Shown: positions 1 through 8,878 of the stretch, piece by piece
Layout of the letters: every line of letters starts with the position of its first letter
Position numbering within the stretch: the stretch's first letter is position 1
From: Streptomyces sp. MA5143a
GTDB taxonomy: Bacteria > Actinomycetota > Actinomycetes > Streptomycetales > Streptomycetaceae
NCBI RefSeq assembly: GCF_900290235.1
Contig: NZ_OLMK01000028.1
Span: 62,001-126,000 of the forward strand
Length of the DNA: 64,000 nucleotides
Direction of reading: 5' to 3'
Notes under the pieces: generated by a model
Databases searched by the model: none
Told to the model about the DNA's origin: nothing
What the model saw: the letters and a program-made list of their open reading frames with translations, nothing else
Program-made: the position numbers and the translations under genes

Positions 1-1250
1 CCTTCCAGCAGCTGGGCCAGATGCTCTCGTACGAGGGCGGCCCGGTGAACTGGGACATGGCCAAGCAGATCGCCCGCCAGACGGTCGCCCAGGGCACCGC
101 CGACGGCACCAAGGACTCCAGCGTCGGCCCCGCCGAGCGCACCGCCGTCCAGGAGGCAGTCCGCCTGGCCGACCTGTGGCTCGACGACGCCACGTCCCTG
201 CCGTCCGGTGCCGGATCCGCCGTGGCGTGGAGCCGCGCGGAGTGGGTGGAGGCGACCCTGCCCGCCTGGAAGGAGCTCGTCGACCCGGTGGCCGAGCGGG
301 TCGGCGGCGCCATGGGCGACATCCTGCCGGAGGAGATGCAGGCCATGGCGGGCCCGCTGATCGGCATGATGAAGTCGATGGGCGGCGCCATGTTCGGCCA
401 GCAGATCGGCCAGGCCGTGGGCGTCCTCGCGGGCGAGGTCGTCGGCTCGACGGACGTCGGCCTGCCCCTCGGCCCGGCCGGCAAGGCCGCGCTGCTCCCG
501 GTCAACGTGGAGGCGTTCGGCAAGGACCTGGGCATCGGCCAGGACGAGGTGCGGCTCTACCTGGCGCTGCGCGAGGCCGCCCACCAGCGGCTCTTCGCCC
601 ATGTCCCGTGGCTGCGCTCGCATCTGTTCGGCGCGGTCGAGGGCTACGCGCGCGGGATCAAGGTCGACACGGCCAAGCTGGAGGACGTGGTCGGCCAGTT
701 CGACCCGCAGAACCCCGAGGAGTTGCAGCAGGCGCTCCAGCAGGGCATGTTCCAGCCGGAGGACACCCCGGAGCAGAAGGCCGCCCTGGCCCGGCTGGAG
801 ACGGCGCTGGCGCTGGTGGAGGGCTGGGTCGACGCCGTGGTGCACGCGGCCGCGAAGCCGCGCCTGTCCTCCGCCGACGCGCTGCGCGAGACCCTGCGCC
901 GCCGCCGGGCCACCGGTGGCCCGGCCGAGCAGACGTTCGCCACGCTGATCGGGCTGGAGCTGCGTCCCCGCCGGCTGCGCGACGCGTCCCGGCTGTGGGC
1001 CTCCCTCACCGACGCGCGCGGCGTCGACGGCCGGGACGCCCTGTGGGCCCACCCGGACATGCTGCCCAACGCCTCCGATCTGGACGACCCCGACGGCTTC
1101 GTCCACCGCGAGCAGCTGGACTTCTCGGAGTTGGACAAGATGCTCGGGGAGGCCGCGTCCGGTTCCGGTTCCGGTTCCGCCGAGAAGCCGGACCTGAAGA
1201 AGTCCGATGAGCAGCCCGACCCGAAGAAGAAGGACGACGACACCGAGTGA
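1..1250 (+). CDS. Zincin-like metallopeptidase-fold protein (Zincin_2 family), 5' end outside window
   Basis: The reading frame is open from base 3, so the gene begins before the window; about 415 residues are visible. It resembles the actinobacterial Zincin_2 family (often listed as zinc-dependent metalloprotease or F420-biosynthesis-associated). Family features seen are a Gly/Met-rich segment (GPLIGMMKSMGGAMFG), a helical REAAHQRLF stretch in the place of a zincin HExxH helix, and a conserved VPWLR that follows. The strict HExxH is not present, so catalysis is doubtful. The last 30 residues are a charged Gly-Ser/Lys-Asp tail. The stop overlaps the start of the Nudix gene (GTGA), so the two are probably translationally coupled. 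The cellular substrate is unknown. Family call is firm, function is not. Confidence 0.8.
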   Translation, partial: FQQLGQMLSYEGGPVNWDMAKQIARQTVAQGTADGTKDSSVGPAERTAVQEAVRLADLWLDDATSLPSGAGSAVAWSRAEWVEATLPAWKELVDPVAERVGGAMGDILPEEMQAMAGPLIGMMKSMGGAMFGQQIGQAVGVLAGEVVGSTDVGLPLGPAGKAALLPVNVEAFGKDLGIGQDEVRLYLALREAAHQRLFAHVPWLRSHLFGAVEGYARGIKVDTAKLEDVVGQFDPQNPEELQQALQQGMFQPEDTPEQKAALARLETALALVEGWVDAVVHAAAKPRLSSADALRETLRRRRATGGPAEQTFATLIGLELRPRRLRDASRLWASLTDARGVDGRDALWAHPDMLPNASDLDDPDGFVHREQLDFSELDKMLGEAASGSGSGSAEKPDLKKSDEQPDPKKKDDDTE

Positions 1251-1768
1251 GCCTGTACGACGACGCGGTCCTCGTACTGAAGGGCTACGAGGACCAGCCG
1301 GAGCTGCGCCAGGCCTACCTCGACCATCTGGCAGAGCACCCGGACGGCATCTGGAAGGCCTGCGGCGCCGGGCACATCACGGCGAGCGGGCTGGTGATCG
1401 ACCCCGAGCGCGAGCGGGTCCTGCTGACGCTCCACAGGAAGCTGCGCATGTGGCTCCAGATGGGGGGCCACTGCGAGCCCGAGGACACCACCCTCGCGGC
1501 CGCCGCGCTGCGGGAGGCGACGGAGGAGTCCGGCGTCACCGGGCTGGCCCTGCTCCCGGGCGGGCCGGTGCGCCTGGACCGCCACCCGATCCCGGCGCCC
1601 TGCCACTGGCACTACGACGTCCAGTACGCGGTGCTGGCTCCGTCGGACGCCGAGCACCTGGTCAGCGACGAGTCCCTCGACGTGCGCTGGTTCCCGTACG
1701 CCGAGGTGGCGGATGTGGCGGACGAGTCGGTCGTACGACTGCTGGAGGCGACACGGGCGCGGCTGTGA
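1247..1768 (+). CDS. Nudix hydrolase
   Basis: This 173-residue protein hydrolyses an unidentified nucleoside-diphosphate-linked compound. The Nudix region lies at about residues 70-97: GGHCEPED followed by LREATEESG, which keeps the REx2EE core. The first half is one residue longer than the classical GX5EX7REUXEEXGU spacing and has Asp where Glu is usual. The GTG start lies inside the stop region of the upstream zincin-like gene (GTGA overlap). A perfect inverted repeat follows 34 bp after the stop. Substrate cannot be told from sequence. Confidence 0.85.
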   Translation: MSLYDDAVLVLKGYEDQPELRQAYLDHLAEHPDGIWKACGAGHITASGLVIDPERERVLLTLHRKLRMWLQMGGHCEPEDTTLAAAALREATEESGVTGLALLPGGPVRLDRHPIPAPCHWHYDVQYAVLAPSDAEHLVSDESLDVRWFPYAEVADVADESVVRLLEATRARL

Positions 1769-1802
1769 CCGGGCGCGGGTCCCTCACCGGGAGAAGAACG
1801 CC

Positions 1803-1836
1803 GTAAGGGGCGTCCGCCATGGCGGACGCCCCTTAC
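1803..1836. terminator. Bidirectional terminator between convergent genes
   Basis: A perfect 17-bp inverted repeat with no spare loop bases sits between the rightward Nudix gene and the leftward AIM24 gene. There is no long T tract, as is common for streptomycete terminators. Confidence 0.8.
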
Positions 1837-1862
1837 GCATGCCTGTCCTGTCCGCGTCGGGA

Positions 1863-2615
1863 TCAGGCGCGGCTGCCCCCGAGGTTGTTCCCGCTCAGAC
1901 CGCCCGCGCCCATGCCGAACTGGCCGAGCACCCCGGACGTGCGGACGTGCTGCGGCGGCAGCAGCTCGCTCGGCTGCACCAGGACGTGCCCGCTGCCGGA
2001 GAAGTGCATCTCCCAGCCCTCACCGGTGGAGCCCCGGCGGCGCCACACGGCGGACGTCGAGGTCGGCGCCTGCAGCTGGGTACGCAGCGAGGTGGACCAG
2101 GCGATGACGGCGTCGGAGTCGACACAGATGTTCTTCTCGGGCGTCACTTCGAGCGCCAGCGGCTCGCCGGAGGTCATCAGGACGACCTTGCCGTCGCCGG
2201 ACAGCTCCAGGTTGTACGCACCCGCCGAGGCGACCTCGACTGCGCTGTCCACGGCGACGATGCCGACGTTCAGGGAGCCGTCGAACGCCAGGACGGAGGA
2301 GGAGTCCACGGTGATGCCGCGGCCGACGTCCATGATGTGCAGGTACTGTGCGAAGTTGGCGAGATACACGATCCCGTTGCCCTTGCAGCGCATCAGTTCC
2401 AGGCGCTCACCGGTCATCCGCTCGGCGTTGCGCCAGCTGCGGTTGCGGTACTGGCTGTCGAACTCGACCTGACCCTCGAAGGCGACCATGGCGCCCTGGC
2501 GAGCCAGGACGGGGCTGCTGCCGATGGTGACGTCCGTCTTCAGCAGCTGCGGGTTCTGCAGCGTGTAGCGCTCGGTGTGCTCCACCGGGATGTGCGCGAA
2601 GAGTGTGCTGTGCAT
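1863..2615 (-). CDS. AIM24 family protein
   Basis: This 250-residue protein has the AIM24 (former DUF124) beta-helical fold: repeated short strands with VLARQGAMVAFEGQVEF near residue 36, and ELMRCKGNGIVYLA and MHFSGSGHVLVQPSE further on. It ends in a Gly-rich tail. The family is named after a yeast mitochondrial protein; in bacteria it accompanies TerD proteins and its role is unclear. It is the last gene of a three-gene leftward operon. The ATG is preceded by a strong ribosome-binding site (AGAGGAG about 10 bases upstream), and 27 bases separate it from the previous gene. Confidence 0.85.
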   Translation of the reverse strand: MHSTLFAHIPVEHTERYTLQNPQLLKTDVTIGSSPVLARQGAMVAFEGQVEFDSQYRNRSWRNAERMTGERLELMRCKGNGIVYLANFAQYLHIMDVGRGITVDSSSVLAFDGSLNVGIVAVDSAVEVASAGAYNLELSGDGKVVLMTSGEPLALEVTPEKNICVDSDAVIAWSTSLRTQLQAPTSTSAVWRRRGSTGEGWEMHFSGSGHVLVQPSELLPPQHVRTSGVLGQFGMGAGGLSGNNLGGSRA

Positions 2616-2642
2616 GGTGTGCTGTTCTCCTCTCGGCCCCGG

Positions 2643-3320
2643 TCAGCCACGGACCTTGAAACGGTCACCGGTGTCCTCGCTGGGCTGGACGACCACGAAG
2701 CCCTGCCCCTTGAACCCGATCTGGAAGGCCTCCCCGCTGCCCCGGCCGATGAGCGCACTGGCCTTGATGGTGCGGCGGGCCTTCATGTCGAGGCCGTCCG
2801 TCCAGGCGATCAGCGCGTCCGGGTCGACATAGGTCTCCCGTTCGGCGCAGTCGAGGGAGATCGGCACGCCCCGGCTGACCAGGGCGACCCACCCGGTGCC
2901 CCGGACGACCAGGTTGGTCAGGCCGGAGCCGGAGAGCTTGGCGAGGCCCTTGACCGGTTCGATGGTCAGCTGGAGGGAGGCGTCGCAGGCCAGCAGGGTG
3001 GGGCCGTTGACGGACAGCGCCTCGTTGTTCAGGTGGACGATGAGGACGTCACCGCCGTAGTCGGCGAGGTAGAGGTCGCCGTCGCCGCGGCAGAGCATCA
3101 GCTTGCCGCCCTCTCCGGTGACCATCTCCTCGGCGCTGCGGCGCAGCGAGGCGGGCGCGGCGTCGAACTGCACGAACCCGTCGTAGGCGATCATCGAGCC
3201 GGCCTTGGCCAGGAGGTCCTGGCCGGTGACCATGGTGACCTTGAGCGTCTTGGAGCTGTGCACGCTCATCCGGACGCCGGTGGCCGCGGAGCGGTGTGCG
3301 TGGAGTGTCTGGAGGTCCAT
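2643..3320 (-). CDS. AIM24 family protein
   Basis: A second AIM24 protein of about 225 residues starting at MDLQTL. It carries the same landmarks as its neighbours: LLAKAGSMIAYDGFVQF, LMLCRGDGDLYLADYG and a final GQGFVVVQPSED. I chose the ATG eight bases after the stop of the upstream TerD-AIM24 gene, with GAGG just before it; a start 17 codons further in (MSVHSS) is possible. Tight spacing shows it is cotranscribed with both neighbours. Relation to the flanking copies suggests local duplication. No catalytic motif is visible. Confidence 0.83.
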   Translation of the reverse strand: MDLQTLHAHRSAATGVRMSVHSSKTLKVTMVTGQDLLAKAGSMIAYDGFVQFDAAPASLRRSAEEMVTGEGGKLMLCRGDGDLYLADYGGDVLIVHLNNEALSVNGPTLLACDASLQLTIEPVKGLAKLSGSGLTNLVVRGTGWVALVSRGVPISLDCAERETYVDPDALIAWTDGLDMKARRTIKASALIGRGSGEAFQIGFKGQGFVVVQPSEDTGDRFKVRG

Positions 3321-3328
3321 GCTCTGCC

Positions 3329-4933
3329 TCACACCTCGAAGGGCTGGACGACGACGAAGTTGCCGGGGGCACCGCGGAACTGGAGGTTGATCGCCTCCTG
3401 GGTCTGCCGGGCGTACCCGGAGCGGCGCAGCCTCAGCGAGGTCGTGGTGACGGCCTGCGCACCTGCGGACCAGGCGATGACGGCGTTGCCGTCGACATAG
3501 GTGGCCGGGCCGACGGGCAGGACGACGGGGACGCCGCGTGTCTTGACGACGACCGCTCCGGTGCCGGAGAAGAGCATGCTGAACAGGCCGCCGCCGGGCA
3601 GGCCGGCGCCCTCGATACGGCGGATCTCGGTGTCCAGCGCCTCGTCGAAGGCGAGGACGCCGCGCGCACTGGTGTAGAGCTGCTCGTTCTGGAGGCGGAT
3701 GACGAAGAGCTTGCTGCCCTCGTCGGCGAGGAACACCTCGCCGTCGCCGGAACACCGCATGAGGGCCATGCCCTGCCCGGTGAGCTGGCCCGTCAACTTG
3801 CCGAGCAGGCCGGAACCCTTGTGGGCGAAGTCGATGTCGCCCTGGTAGGCGACCATGCTGCCCTGCTTGGCGAGGATGTTGGCGCCCTTGGTGAGGGTGG
3901 CCCGCACCATCTGCGGGTTCTGCTCGGTCCAGCGGTCGCCGACGGGTGCCTCGGAGTACTTCGTCAGCACGGCGCGGAGTCCGGCCTCCGGCGGCACGGG
4001 GGCGAGCTGCGTCCCGCCGCCGAACGGCTGTCCCTGTCCCGGGAAGGCCGCGGGGGCGCCCGGAGGCGTGAACGGGCCGCCCTGCGGCGCCGCGCCGGGC
4101 GGCGGTGTGAAGGGCCCGCCCTGCGGCGGGGCGCCCGGAGGGGTGAAGGGCCCGCCCTGGGGCGGTGCGCCGGGCGGTGTGAACGGTCCGGCCGGCGGTG
4201 CGGCCGGGGGCGGGACGGTGCCGCCGGGGGGCGTGTGCAGCGGCGCGGCGATGGTCGGAGCGGCGTGCACGGACGGGGAGGGCGCCGGGGGCGCGTAGCC
4301 CTGGGAGGGGGCCGGTGCCGGGGCGGCGGGGGCGCCGAACGCGGGCGGGGCGAAGCCGGGGGCGGCGTCCGCCTGCGGCTGCTGGGGCGGGGCGGCCGGC
4401 TCCTCCTCGGCGACCTCGCCGCCGAAGTTCTTCAGCAGCGCGTCCAGGCCTCCGTCGAAGCCCTGGCCGACGGCCGCGAACCGCCAGACGTCCTTCAGAT
4501 AGAAGTCGCCCAGCATCACGGCGCGCTCGGTGGAGAACTCCGAGCCGTCGAACGGGTACCGGGCCACCTCCTCGCCGCCCGCGACGATGCGCAGATAGCC
4601 GGGGGAGATCTGCGACATCTGGCCATTGCCGTCGATCGTCGCCGTGAACGACAGCTTCTGGATCTGTGGCGGGATCTTGTCGAGCGTGACCCGGAAGGAC
4701 TCCGTGTCGCCCGCCTGGGAGCCCAGGAGCTGGATGGCTTCCTCGGGGGTCTTCGGCTGGTTGAAGAAGACGAAATAGCGGTCGTCCGAGAGACGTTCGT
4801 CGGCGTCCAGCCCGAAGCAGCTGATGTCGAAGGTCAGTCCGGGGGCGGAGATCTGTACACCTACGTACAGATCCGTACCCGCGGTGAGGTCACTGATCTT
4901 GGCCTTGTGGCCGCGTTGGAATTCCCTGGCCAT
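3329..4933 (-). CDS. TerD-AIM24 fusion protein
   Basis: The protein has about 534 residues from MAREFQRG. Residues 1-180 are a TerD (tellurium resistance/stress) domain, with the typical LTFDISCFGLD, DDRYFVFFNQP and AVMLGDFYLKDVWRF segments that in the family bind calcium. Residues about 190-340 are a linker rich in Pro, Gly and Ala with repeated GGPFTPPGAPPQ units. The C-terminal 230 residues are an AIM24 domain (ILAKQGSMVAYQGDIDF; LMRCSGDGEVFLADEG). A start further upstream would add only an Arg-rich stretch unlike TerD. It heads the operon with two free AIM24 genes. The fusion argues that TerD and AIM24 work together, perhaps at the membrane; that is inference. Confidence 0.88.
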   Translation of the reverse strand: MAREFQRGHKAKISDLTAGTDLYVGVQISAPGLTFDISCFGLDADERLSDDRYFVFFNQPKTPEEAIQLLGSQAGDTESFRVTLDKIPPQIQKLSFTATIDGNGQMSQISPGYLRIVAGGEEVARYPFDGSEFSTERAVMLGDFYLKDVWRFAAVGQGFDGGLDALLKNFGGEVAEEEPAAPPQQPQADAAPGFAPPAFGAPAAPAPAPSQGYAPPAPSPSVHAAPTIAAPLHTPPGGTVPPPAAPPAGPFTPPGAPPQGGPFTPPGAPPQGGPFTPPPGAAPQGGPFTPPGAPAAFPGQGQPFGGGTQLAPVPPEAGLRAVLTKYSEAPVGDRWTEQNPQMVRATLTKGANILAKQGSMVAYQGDIDFAHKGSGLLGKLTGQLTGQGMALMRCSGDGEVFLADEGSKLFVIRLQNEQLYTSARGVLAFDEALDTEIRRIEGAGLPGGGLFSMLFSGTGAVVVKTRGVPVVLPVGPATYVDGNAVIAWSAGAQAVTTTSLRLRRSGYARQTQEAINLQFRGAPGNFVVVQPFEV

Positions 4934-5094
4934 GCGTAACGACCGTCCCCCATCCCGAAAGTGAGTGCGCCTGCGAGTGCGTCGCGCCAGGCTAACCGCA
5001 AAGTCCGAGACCGTACGAGGCTGGTACAGACCCGGTACAAAAGCGCGTGTTCGAGCCACCCTGCCGGGAATCGCCCACGCGCGGGTGGAGTGCG

Positions 5095-5130
5095 CTTCAC
5101 GTCACGCTTCACGTCACGCGTCACGTCATG
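5095..5130. repeat. Three 12-bp direct repeats upstream of terD-AIM24
   Basis: The unit CTTCACGTCACG occurs twice perfectly and a third time with two changes, head to tail, in the gap between the end of the DUF45 gene and the TerD-AIM24 start. It lies about 165 bases upstream of that start. Spacing of just over one helical turn would suit a regulator binding site, but it could be simple duplication. Confidence 0.6.
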
Positions 5131-5154
5131 CGCGGGCGCCCCGTGCGCGCGGCG

Positions 5155-5751
5155 TCACTCGTCGTCGGAGGCGGAGAGATGCGGCAGCCGGTCGGCGGCG
5201 ACCACCCCTTCGAGGTATCCGCGAGCGCGCTCCGTGCGCGGGTACGCCTCCAGAAGCCGCCAGAAACGTGGCCCGTGACCGGGCACGAGAAGGTGGGCGA
5301 GCTCATGGAGGAGGACGTAGTCGACGACGTACTCGGGCATGCCCTGCAGACGGTGCGACAGCCGGATGCTGCCCTCGGCGGGTGTGCACGAGCCCCAGCG
5401 GGTGTTCTGGTTGGTGACCCAGCGGACGGAGGCGGGCCGGGCGCGCCCGTCGAAGTACTGGTCCGACAGGCGGGCGGCACGCTCGGCCAGCTCGGTGTCG
5501 CCGAGGAGCCGCTTGCTCTCCTGCGCGGCCAGTTTGTCGAGCATGACGGTCACCCAGCGTTGCTCCTCCGCCTCGGACATCCGGGCGGGGATCAGTACGA
5601 CGGTGCGATCGCCCTCTCGGTACGCGGAGACCGTTCTGCGCCGTCGCGCGCTCCTGCGGACCTCGATCGCGCTCGCCCCCGAGCCGCTTGGCGGCTGGCT
5701 CGTCGTGCTGCGCTGTGGTTTTCCGGCGCGGTGCAGTGGGTCGGCGGGCAC
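5155..5751 (-). CDS. YgjP-type (DUF45) zinc metallopeptidase
   Basis: This 198-residue protein belongs to the DUF45/YgjP family of M48-like metallopeptidases. Clear motifs are NTRWGSC near residue 115, then LLHELAHL with the zinc-binding HExxH pattern, and a downstream HGPRFW supplying the third ligand region. There is no signal peptide or membrane segment, so it is cytoplasmic. The GTG start gives an N-terminus rich in Ser and Arg. It is transcribed leftward, divergent from the E1-like gene. Its substrate is not known. Confidence 0.88.
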   Translation of the reverse strand: MPADPLHRAGKPQRSTTSQPPSGSGASAIEVRRSARRRRTVSAYREGDRTVVLIPARMSEAEEQRWVTVMLDKLAAQESKRLLGDTELAERAARLSDQYFDGRARPASVRWVTNQNTRWGSCTPAEGSIRLSHRLQGMPEYVVDYVLLHELAHLLVPGHGPRFWRLLEAYPRTERARGYLEGVVAADRLPHLSASDDE

Positions 5752-5969
5752 GCCCCGACGTTACCCGCTGCACACGGGGGAAGTCCCGCCTCCGGGACGG
5801 TTCGATATCGATCCGCACTCCGAGCGCCTGATTTGTACGACGAACGGCGTCGTCTGTGGACAACTCTCGACACGCATCGTCGCGGTCCGTGCATGCTGGC
5901 ACTCGTCGGCGGACCGGGCACTCGCCCCGTCGACTCATGGGGATCTTCTTCTGGCTACGGGGGCCGATC

Positions 5970-7235
5970 ATGCATCCGATGGTGAAGCCCGCGCTCCGGC
6001 GCGGTTGGCGGGATCTCAACACCGTGCAGTTCGGTCTCGCACCGGCGCACGCCCTGGTCCTGGGCCCGATGGACACGACGACGGGCGGCTTCCTCGACCT
6101 CCTCGACGGGACGCGCGGGCTGCCGCTGCTGCGCGAGGAGGGACGTTCCCTGGGCCTGCCCGACGGTCATGTGGACGGGATGGTGGAGCGGCTGGCCGCT
6201 TCCGGCCTGCTGGACGACGCCACCGGAGGCGGCCCGGCGGCGGATGCCCTGCGGAGCAAGCCCGAGGTCTTGGACCGGCTGCGGCCCGACGCCGCCACGC
6301 TCTCCCTGATCACCCCAGCCCCGGGCGACGCCATGCGGCACCTGGCCGCCCGTCGCTCACAGAGAGTGCAGGTACGGGGCGCGGGCCGGGTGGGTGCGGT
6401 GCTCGCCTCCCTGCTGTCGGGAGCGGGGGTCGGCGAGGTCGATGTGCGGGACGTCGGGCGGGTCGAGCCGTGGGATGTGGCGCCGGGCGGTCTGCCGGTC
6501 GAGTCGATCGGTGAGCGCAGGGACGTCGCGGCGCGCCGGGCCGCTCGCCACGCCGCCCCCGGCCGACCGCCTCGGCGCCGCGGCGGAACCCGGCCTCCCG
6601 CGGACCCGGCCGAGGACCTGCCGCCGAACCGTCTCCGCGACGAGCCCGGCTTCTCCCTGGTGATCCTCGCGCCACGCGACCCTGTCGACGTCCAGGCCCC
6701 CGGCCCCACCGCAGCCGAGCCGCTCATCGCCTCCGGGACACCCCATCTGTACGCCGGCGTCGTGGAGGGCACCGCTGTCGTGGGCCCTCTGGTCCTGCCC
6801 GGTGAGACGGGCTGCGCGGGCTGCCTGGAACAGGGGCGCGCGGACCGCGACGAGAGCTGGCCGCGGTTGGTCGCGCAGTGGCGCTCCGGCCGCCCTCGCC
6901 CGGTCGAGGCCTGCGACCTGACGCTCGCCACCACGGTCGCGGCGCTGGCGGCGGGGCACGCGCTGTCCTTCCTCGACGGGCAGACACCGTCGAGCGCGGG
7001 TGCCCGTTGGGAGGCCTCTCTACCAGGGCTCGACTGGCACTCGCGCCCGGTCTGGTCGCATCCCGATTGCCCCTGTGGGGCGGCGCAGAATGGATCGAGC
7101 GAGAAAGGTAACGGGGAACACACCCCAAAAGACGGGGAACGGCGCGAGACAATGGCGAGGCATCAGCGGTCAACGAGGTTGTCCCGCAAGGCGTACGCGG
7201 CACGGCCGGCTGGGACTTGGAGGGCGCATGTCTGA
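5970..7235 (+). CDS. E1/ThiF-like Rossmann-fold protein, orphan
   Basis: About 421 residues from MHPMVKPAL; a start 11 codons earlier is possible. A winged-helix-like N-terminal region (about 1-100) precedes a dinucleotide-binding segment VRGAGRVGAVLASLLSGAG near residue 135, the pattern of ubiquitin-activating E1/ThiF/MoeB enzymes and of RiPP cyclodehydratase partner proteins. Two cysteine pairs, CAGC and CPC, resemble their zinc site. The adenylation residues found in real E1 enzymes (Arg and Lys after the second strand, DN loop) are not evident, so it may only bind a partner. The last 50 residues look unstructured. Its stop overlaps the ABC1 kinase start by 8 bases. No RiPP precursor is seen nearby. 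Confidence 0.7.
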   Translation: MHPMVKPALRRGWRDLNTVQFGLAPAHALVLGPMDTTTGGFLDLLDGTRGLPLLREEGRSLGLPDGHVDGMVERLAASGLLDDATGGGPAADALRSKPEVLDRLRPDAATLSLITPAPGDAMRHLAARRSQRVQVRGAGRVGAVLASLLSGAGVGEVDVRDVGRVEPWDVAPGGLPVESIGERRDVAARRAARHAAPGRPPRRRGGTRPPADPAEDLPPNRLRDEPGFSLVILAPRDPVDVQAPGPTAAEPLIASGTPHLYAGVVEGTAVVGPLVLPGETGCAGCLEQGRADRDESWPRLVAQWRSGRPRPVEACDLTLATTVAALAAGHALSFLDGQTPSSAGARWEASLPGLDWHSRPVWSHPDCPCGAAQNGSSEKGNGEHTPKDGERRETMARHQRSTRLSRKAYAARPAGTWRAHV

Positions 7236-8580
7236 TCTTCCCCGGAAGGCGGTCACCCGGACCGCCAAGCTCGCCGCGCTCCCGCTCGGCATCGCGGGTC
7301 GGGCCACCTGGGGCCTCGGCAAGCGGATCGTCGGCGAGTCGGCGGAGCTCGTGGGCCGTGAGCTGCAACAGCGCACCGCGGAGCAGCTGTTCAAGGTCCT
7401 GGGCGAGCTGAAGGGCGGCGCCATGAAGTTCGGGCAGGCCCTGTCCGTCTTCGAGTCGGCGCTCCCCGAGGAGGTCGCGGGCCCCTACCGCGCCGCGCTC
7501 ACGAAGCTCCAGGACGCGGCTCCGCCGATGCCGACCCGCACGGTGCACTCCGTGCTGCGGGAGCGGATCGGTGAGGACTGGCAGGAGCTGTTCCTCGAGT
7601 TCGAGGACAAGCCGGCCGCGGCGGCCTCGATCGGGCAGGTCCACCGCGCGGTGTGGCACGACGGCCGTGCGGTCGCGGTCAAGGTGCAGTATCCGGGCGC
7701 GGGCGAGGCCCTCCTCTCCGACCTCGGGCAGCTCAGCCGGTTCGCCCGCCTTCTGGGCCCGCTGATTCCGGGGATGGACATCAAGCCCCTCATCGCGGAG
7801 CTACGGGACCGGGTCTCCGAGGAGCTCGACTACGGTCTGGAGGCGCAGGCCCAGCAGACGCACGCGGAGGAGTTCGCCGACGACCCGGATGTCGTGGTCC
7901 CGGCCGTGGTGCACCAGTGCGACCAGGTCCTCGTGACCGAGTGGATGGACGGCACGCCCCTCTCGGAAGTGATCACCGACGGTTCCCAGGAGCAGCGTGA
8001 CCGGGCGGGCCAGCTCCTGACGCGCTTCCTCTTCTCGGGCCCGGCCCGCACCGGTCTCCTGCACGCCGACCCGCACCCCGGGAACTTCCGTCTGCTGCCG
8101 GACGAGAAGGTCGGCTGGCGCCTCGGTGTCCTCGACTTCGGCACGGTGGACCGGCTGCCGGGTGGCCTGCCCACCCCGATCGGCGACGCCCTGCGTCTGA
8201 CCATCGAGGGTGAGGCCGAGGCCGTCTACGAGATGTTGTGCGCGGAGGGCTTCGTCAAGGAGTCGATCGACCTGGACCCGGACGCGGTCCTCGACTATCT
8301 GCTGCCCATCATCGAGCCGGCCCGGGCCGATGAGTTCGCCTTCGCCCGAGGCTGGATGCGCAGCCAGGCCGCCCGTATAGCCGACCCGCGCTCCCCCGCC
8401 CACCAGCTGGGCAAGCAGCTGAATCTGCCCCCGTCCTATCTGCTCATCCACCGGGTCACCCTGAGCACCATCGGTGTGTTGTGTCAGCTGGGAGCGACCG
8501 TCCGTATGCGCGACGAGCTGGAGGAGTGGCTGCCGGGCTTCATGACGGACGAGGAGCCGGAGTCGGCCACGGGAGCGTGA
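7228..8580 (+). CDS. ABC1/AarF/UbiB-family atypical kinase
   Basis: This 450-residue protein has the full set of ABC1 family motifs: KFGQALS of the KxGQ helix, the Ala-rich nucleotide loop PAAAASIGQVHRA, the lysine strand VAVKVQYPG, the catalytic loop LLHADPHPGNF, and metal-binding LDFGTV. Family members such as UbiB and COQ8 have ATPase activity and support quinone or lipid metabolism; the substrate here is unknown. The ATG is preceded by GGAGGG and overlaps the end of the E1-like gene, so translation is coupled. In mycobacteria an ABC1 kinase likewise sits beside whiB7. Confidence 0.92.
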   Translation: MSDLPRKAVTRTAKLAALPLGIAGRATWGLGKRIVGESAELVGRELQQRTAEQLFKVLGELKGGAMKFGQALSVFESALPEEVAGPYRAALTKLQDAAPPMPTRTVHSVLRERIGEDWQELFLEFEDKPAAAASIGQVHRAVWHDGRAVAVKVQYPGAGEALLSDLGQLSRFARLLGPLIPGMDIKPLIAELRDRVSEELDYGLEAQAQQTHAEEFADDPDVVVPAVVHQCDQVLVTEWMDGTPLSEVITDGSQEQRDRAGQLLTRFLFSGPARTGLLHADPHPGNFRLLPDEKVGWRLGVLDFGTVDRLPGGLPTPIGDALRLTIEGEAEAVYEMLCAEGFVKESIDLDPDAVLDYLLPIIEPARADEFAFARGWMRSQAARIADPRSPAHQLGKQLNLPPSYLLIHRVTLSTIGVLCQLGATVRMRDELEEWLPGFMTDEEPESATGA

Positions 8581-8668
8581 GCCGGCCGCCGGCCGACCCC
8601 ACGGGCTCGGCGGGGCCATATCGCCCGGCCGGGCTCGGCCCGCCTCGCGCCACCCCGCCGCTCCCGGC

Positions 8669-8878
8669 TCACCACCAGGCCGAGTCCAGGCGGCCCTCGA
8701 TCGCTCGAAGGTTCTCCCGGGCGCAGGTCTCGCAGAAGTAGTGCCGTCGGCCGTTCTCCACGGAACACGTCCACAGAGGTTGGGGAGCCTCGGTGGTGGC
8801 CCCGCAGCGGGCGCACACGAGGGTCTGCGGTGTCGCGGCGGCGCCGCTGTCGTCGTTGCCCCCGGAAAGACTCGTCAC
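8669..8878 (-). CDS. Small zinc-ribbon protein
   Basis: A 69-residue protein starting at GTG (MTSLSGGND). It contains CARC, then WTC and YFCETC, enough cysteines for one zinc ribbon, and ends with a short helix and Trp-Trp. Longer starts would add an Arg-rich N-terminus that looks non-coding. Function unknown; such ribbons can bind nucleic acid or protein. It is downstream of the wblC group in the same direction but separated by about 150 bases. Confidence 0.7.
   Translation of the reverse strand: MTSLSGGNDDSGAAATPQTLVCARCGATTEAPQPLWTCSVENGRRHYFCETCARENLRAIEGRLDSAWW

Noticed and set aside
5068..5095. SigR-like GGAAT with 18-base spacer
   Set aside because: The -10 reads GTG instead of GTT and no rightward gene follows.
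5970..8580. RiPP biosynthesis cluster because of the E1-like protein
   Set aside because: No precursor peptide, YcaO or dehydrogenase gene is nearby; the neighbour is an ABC1 kinase.
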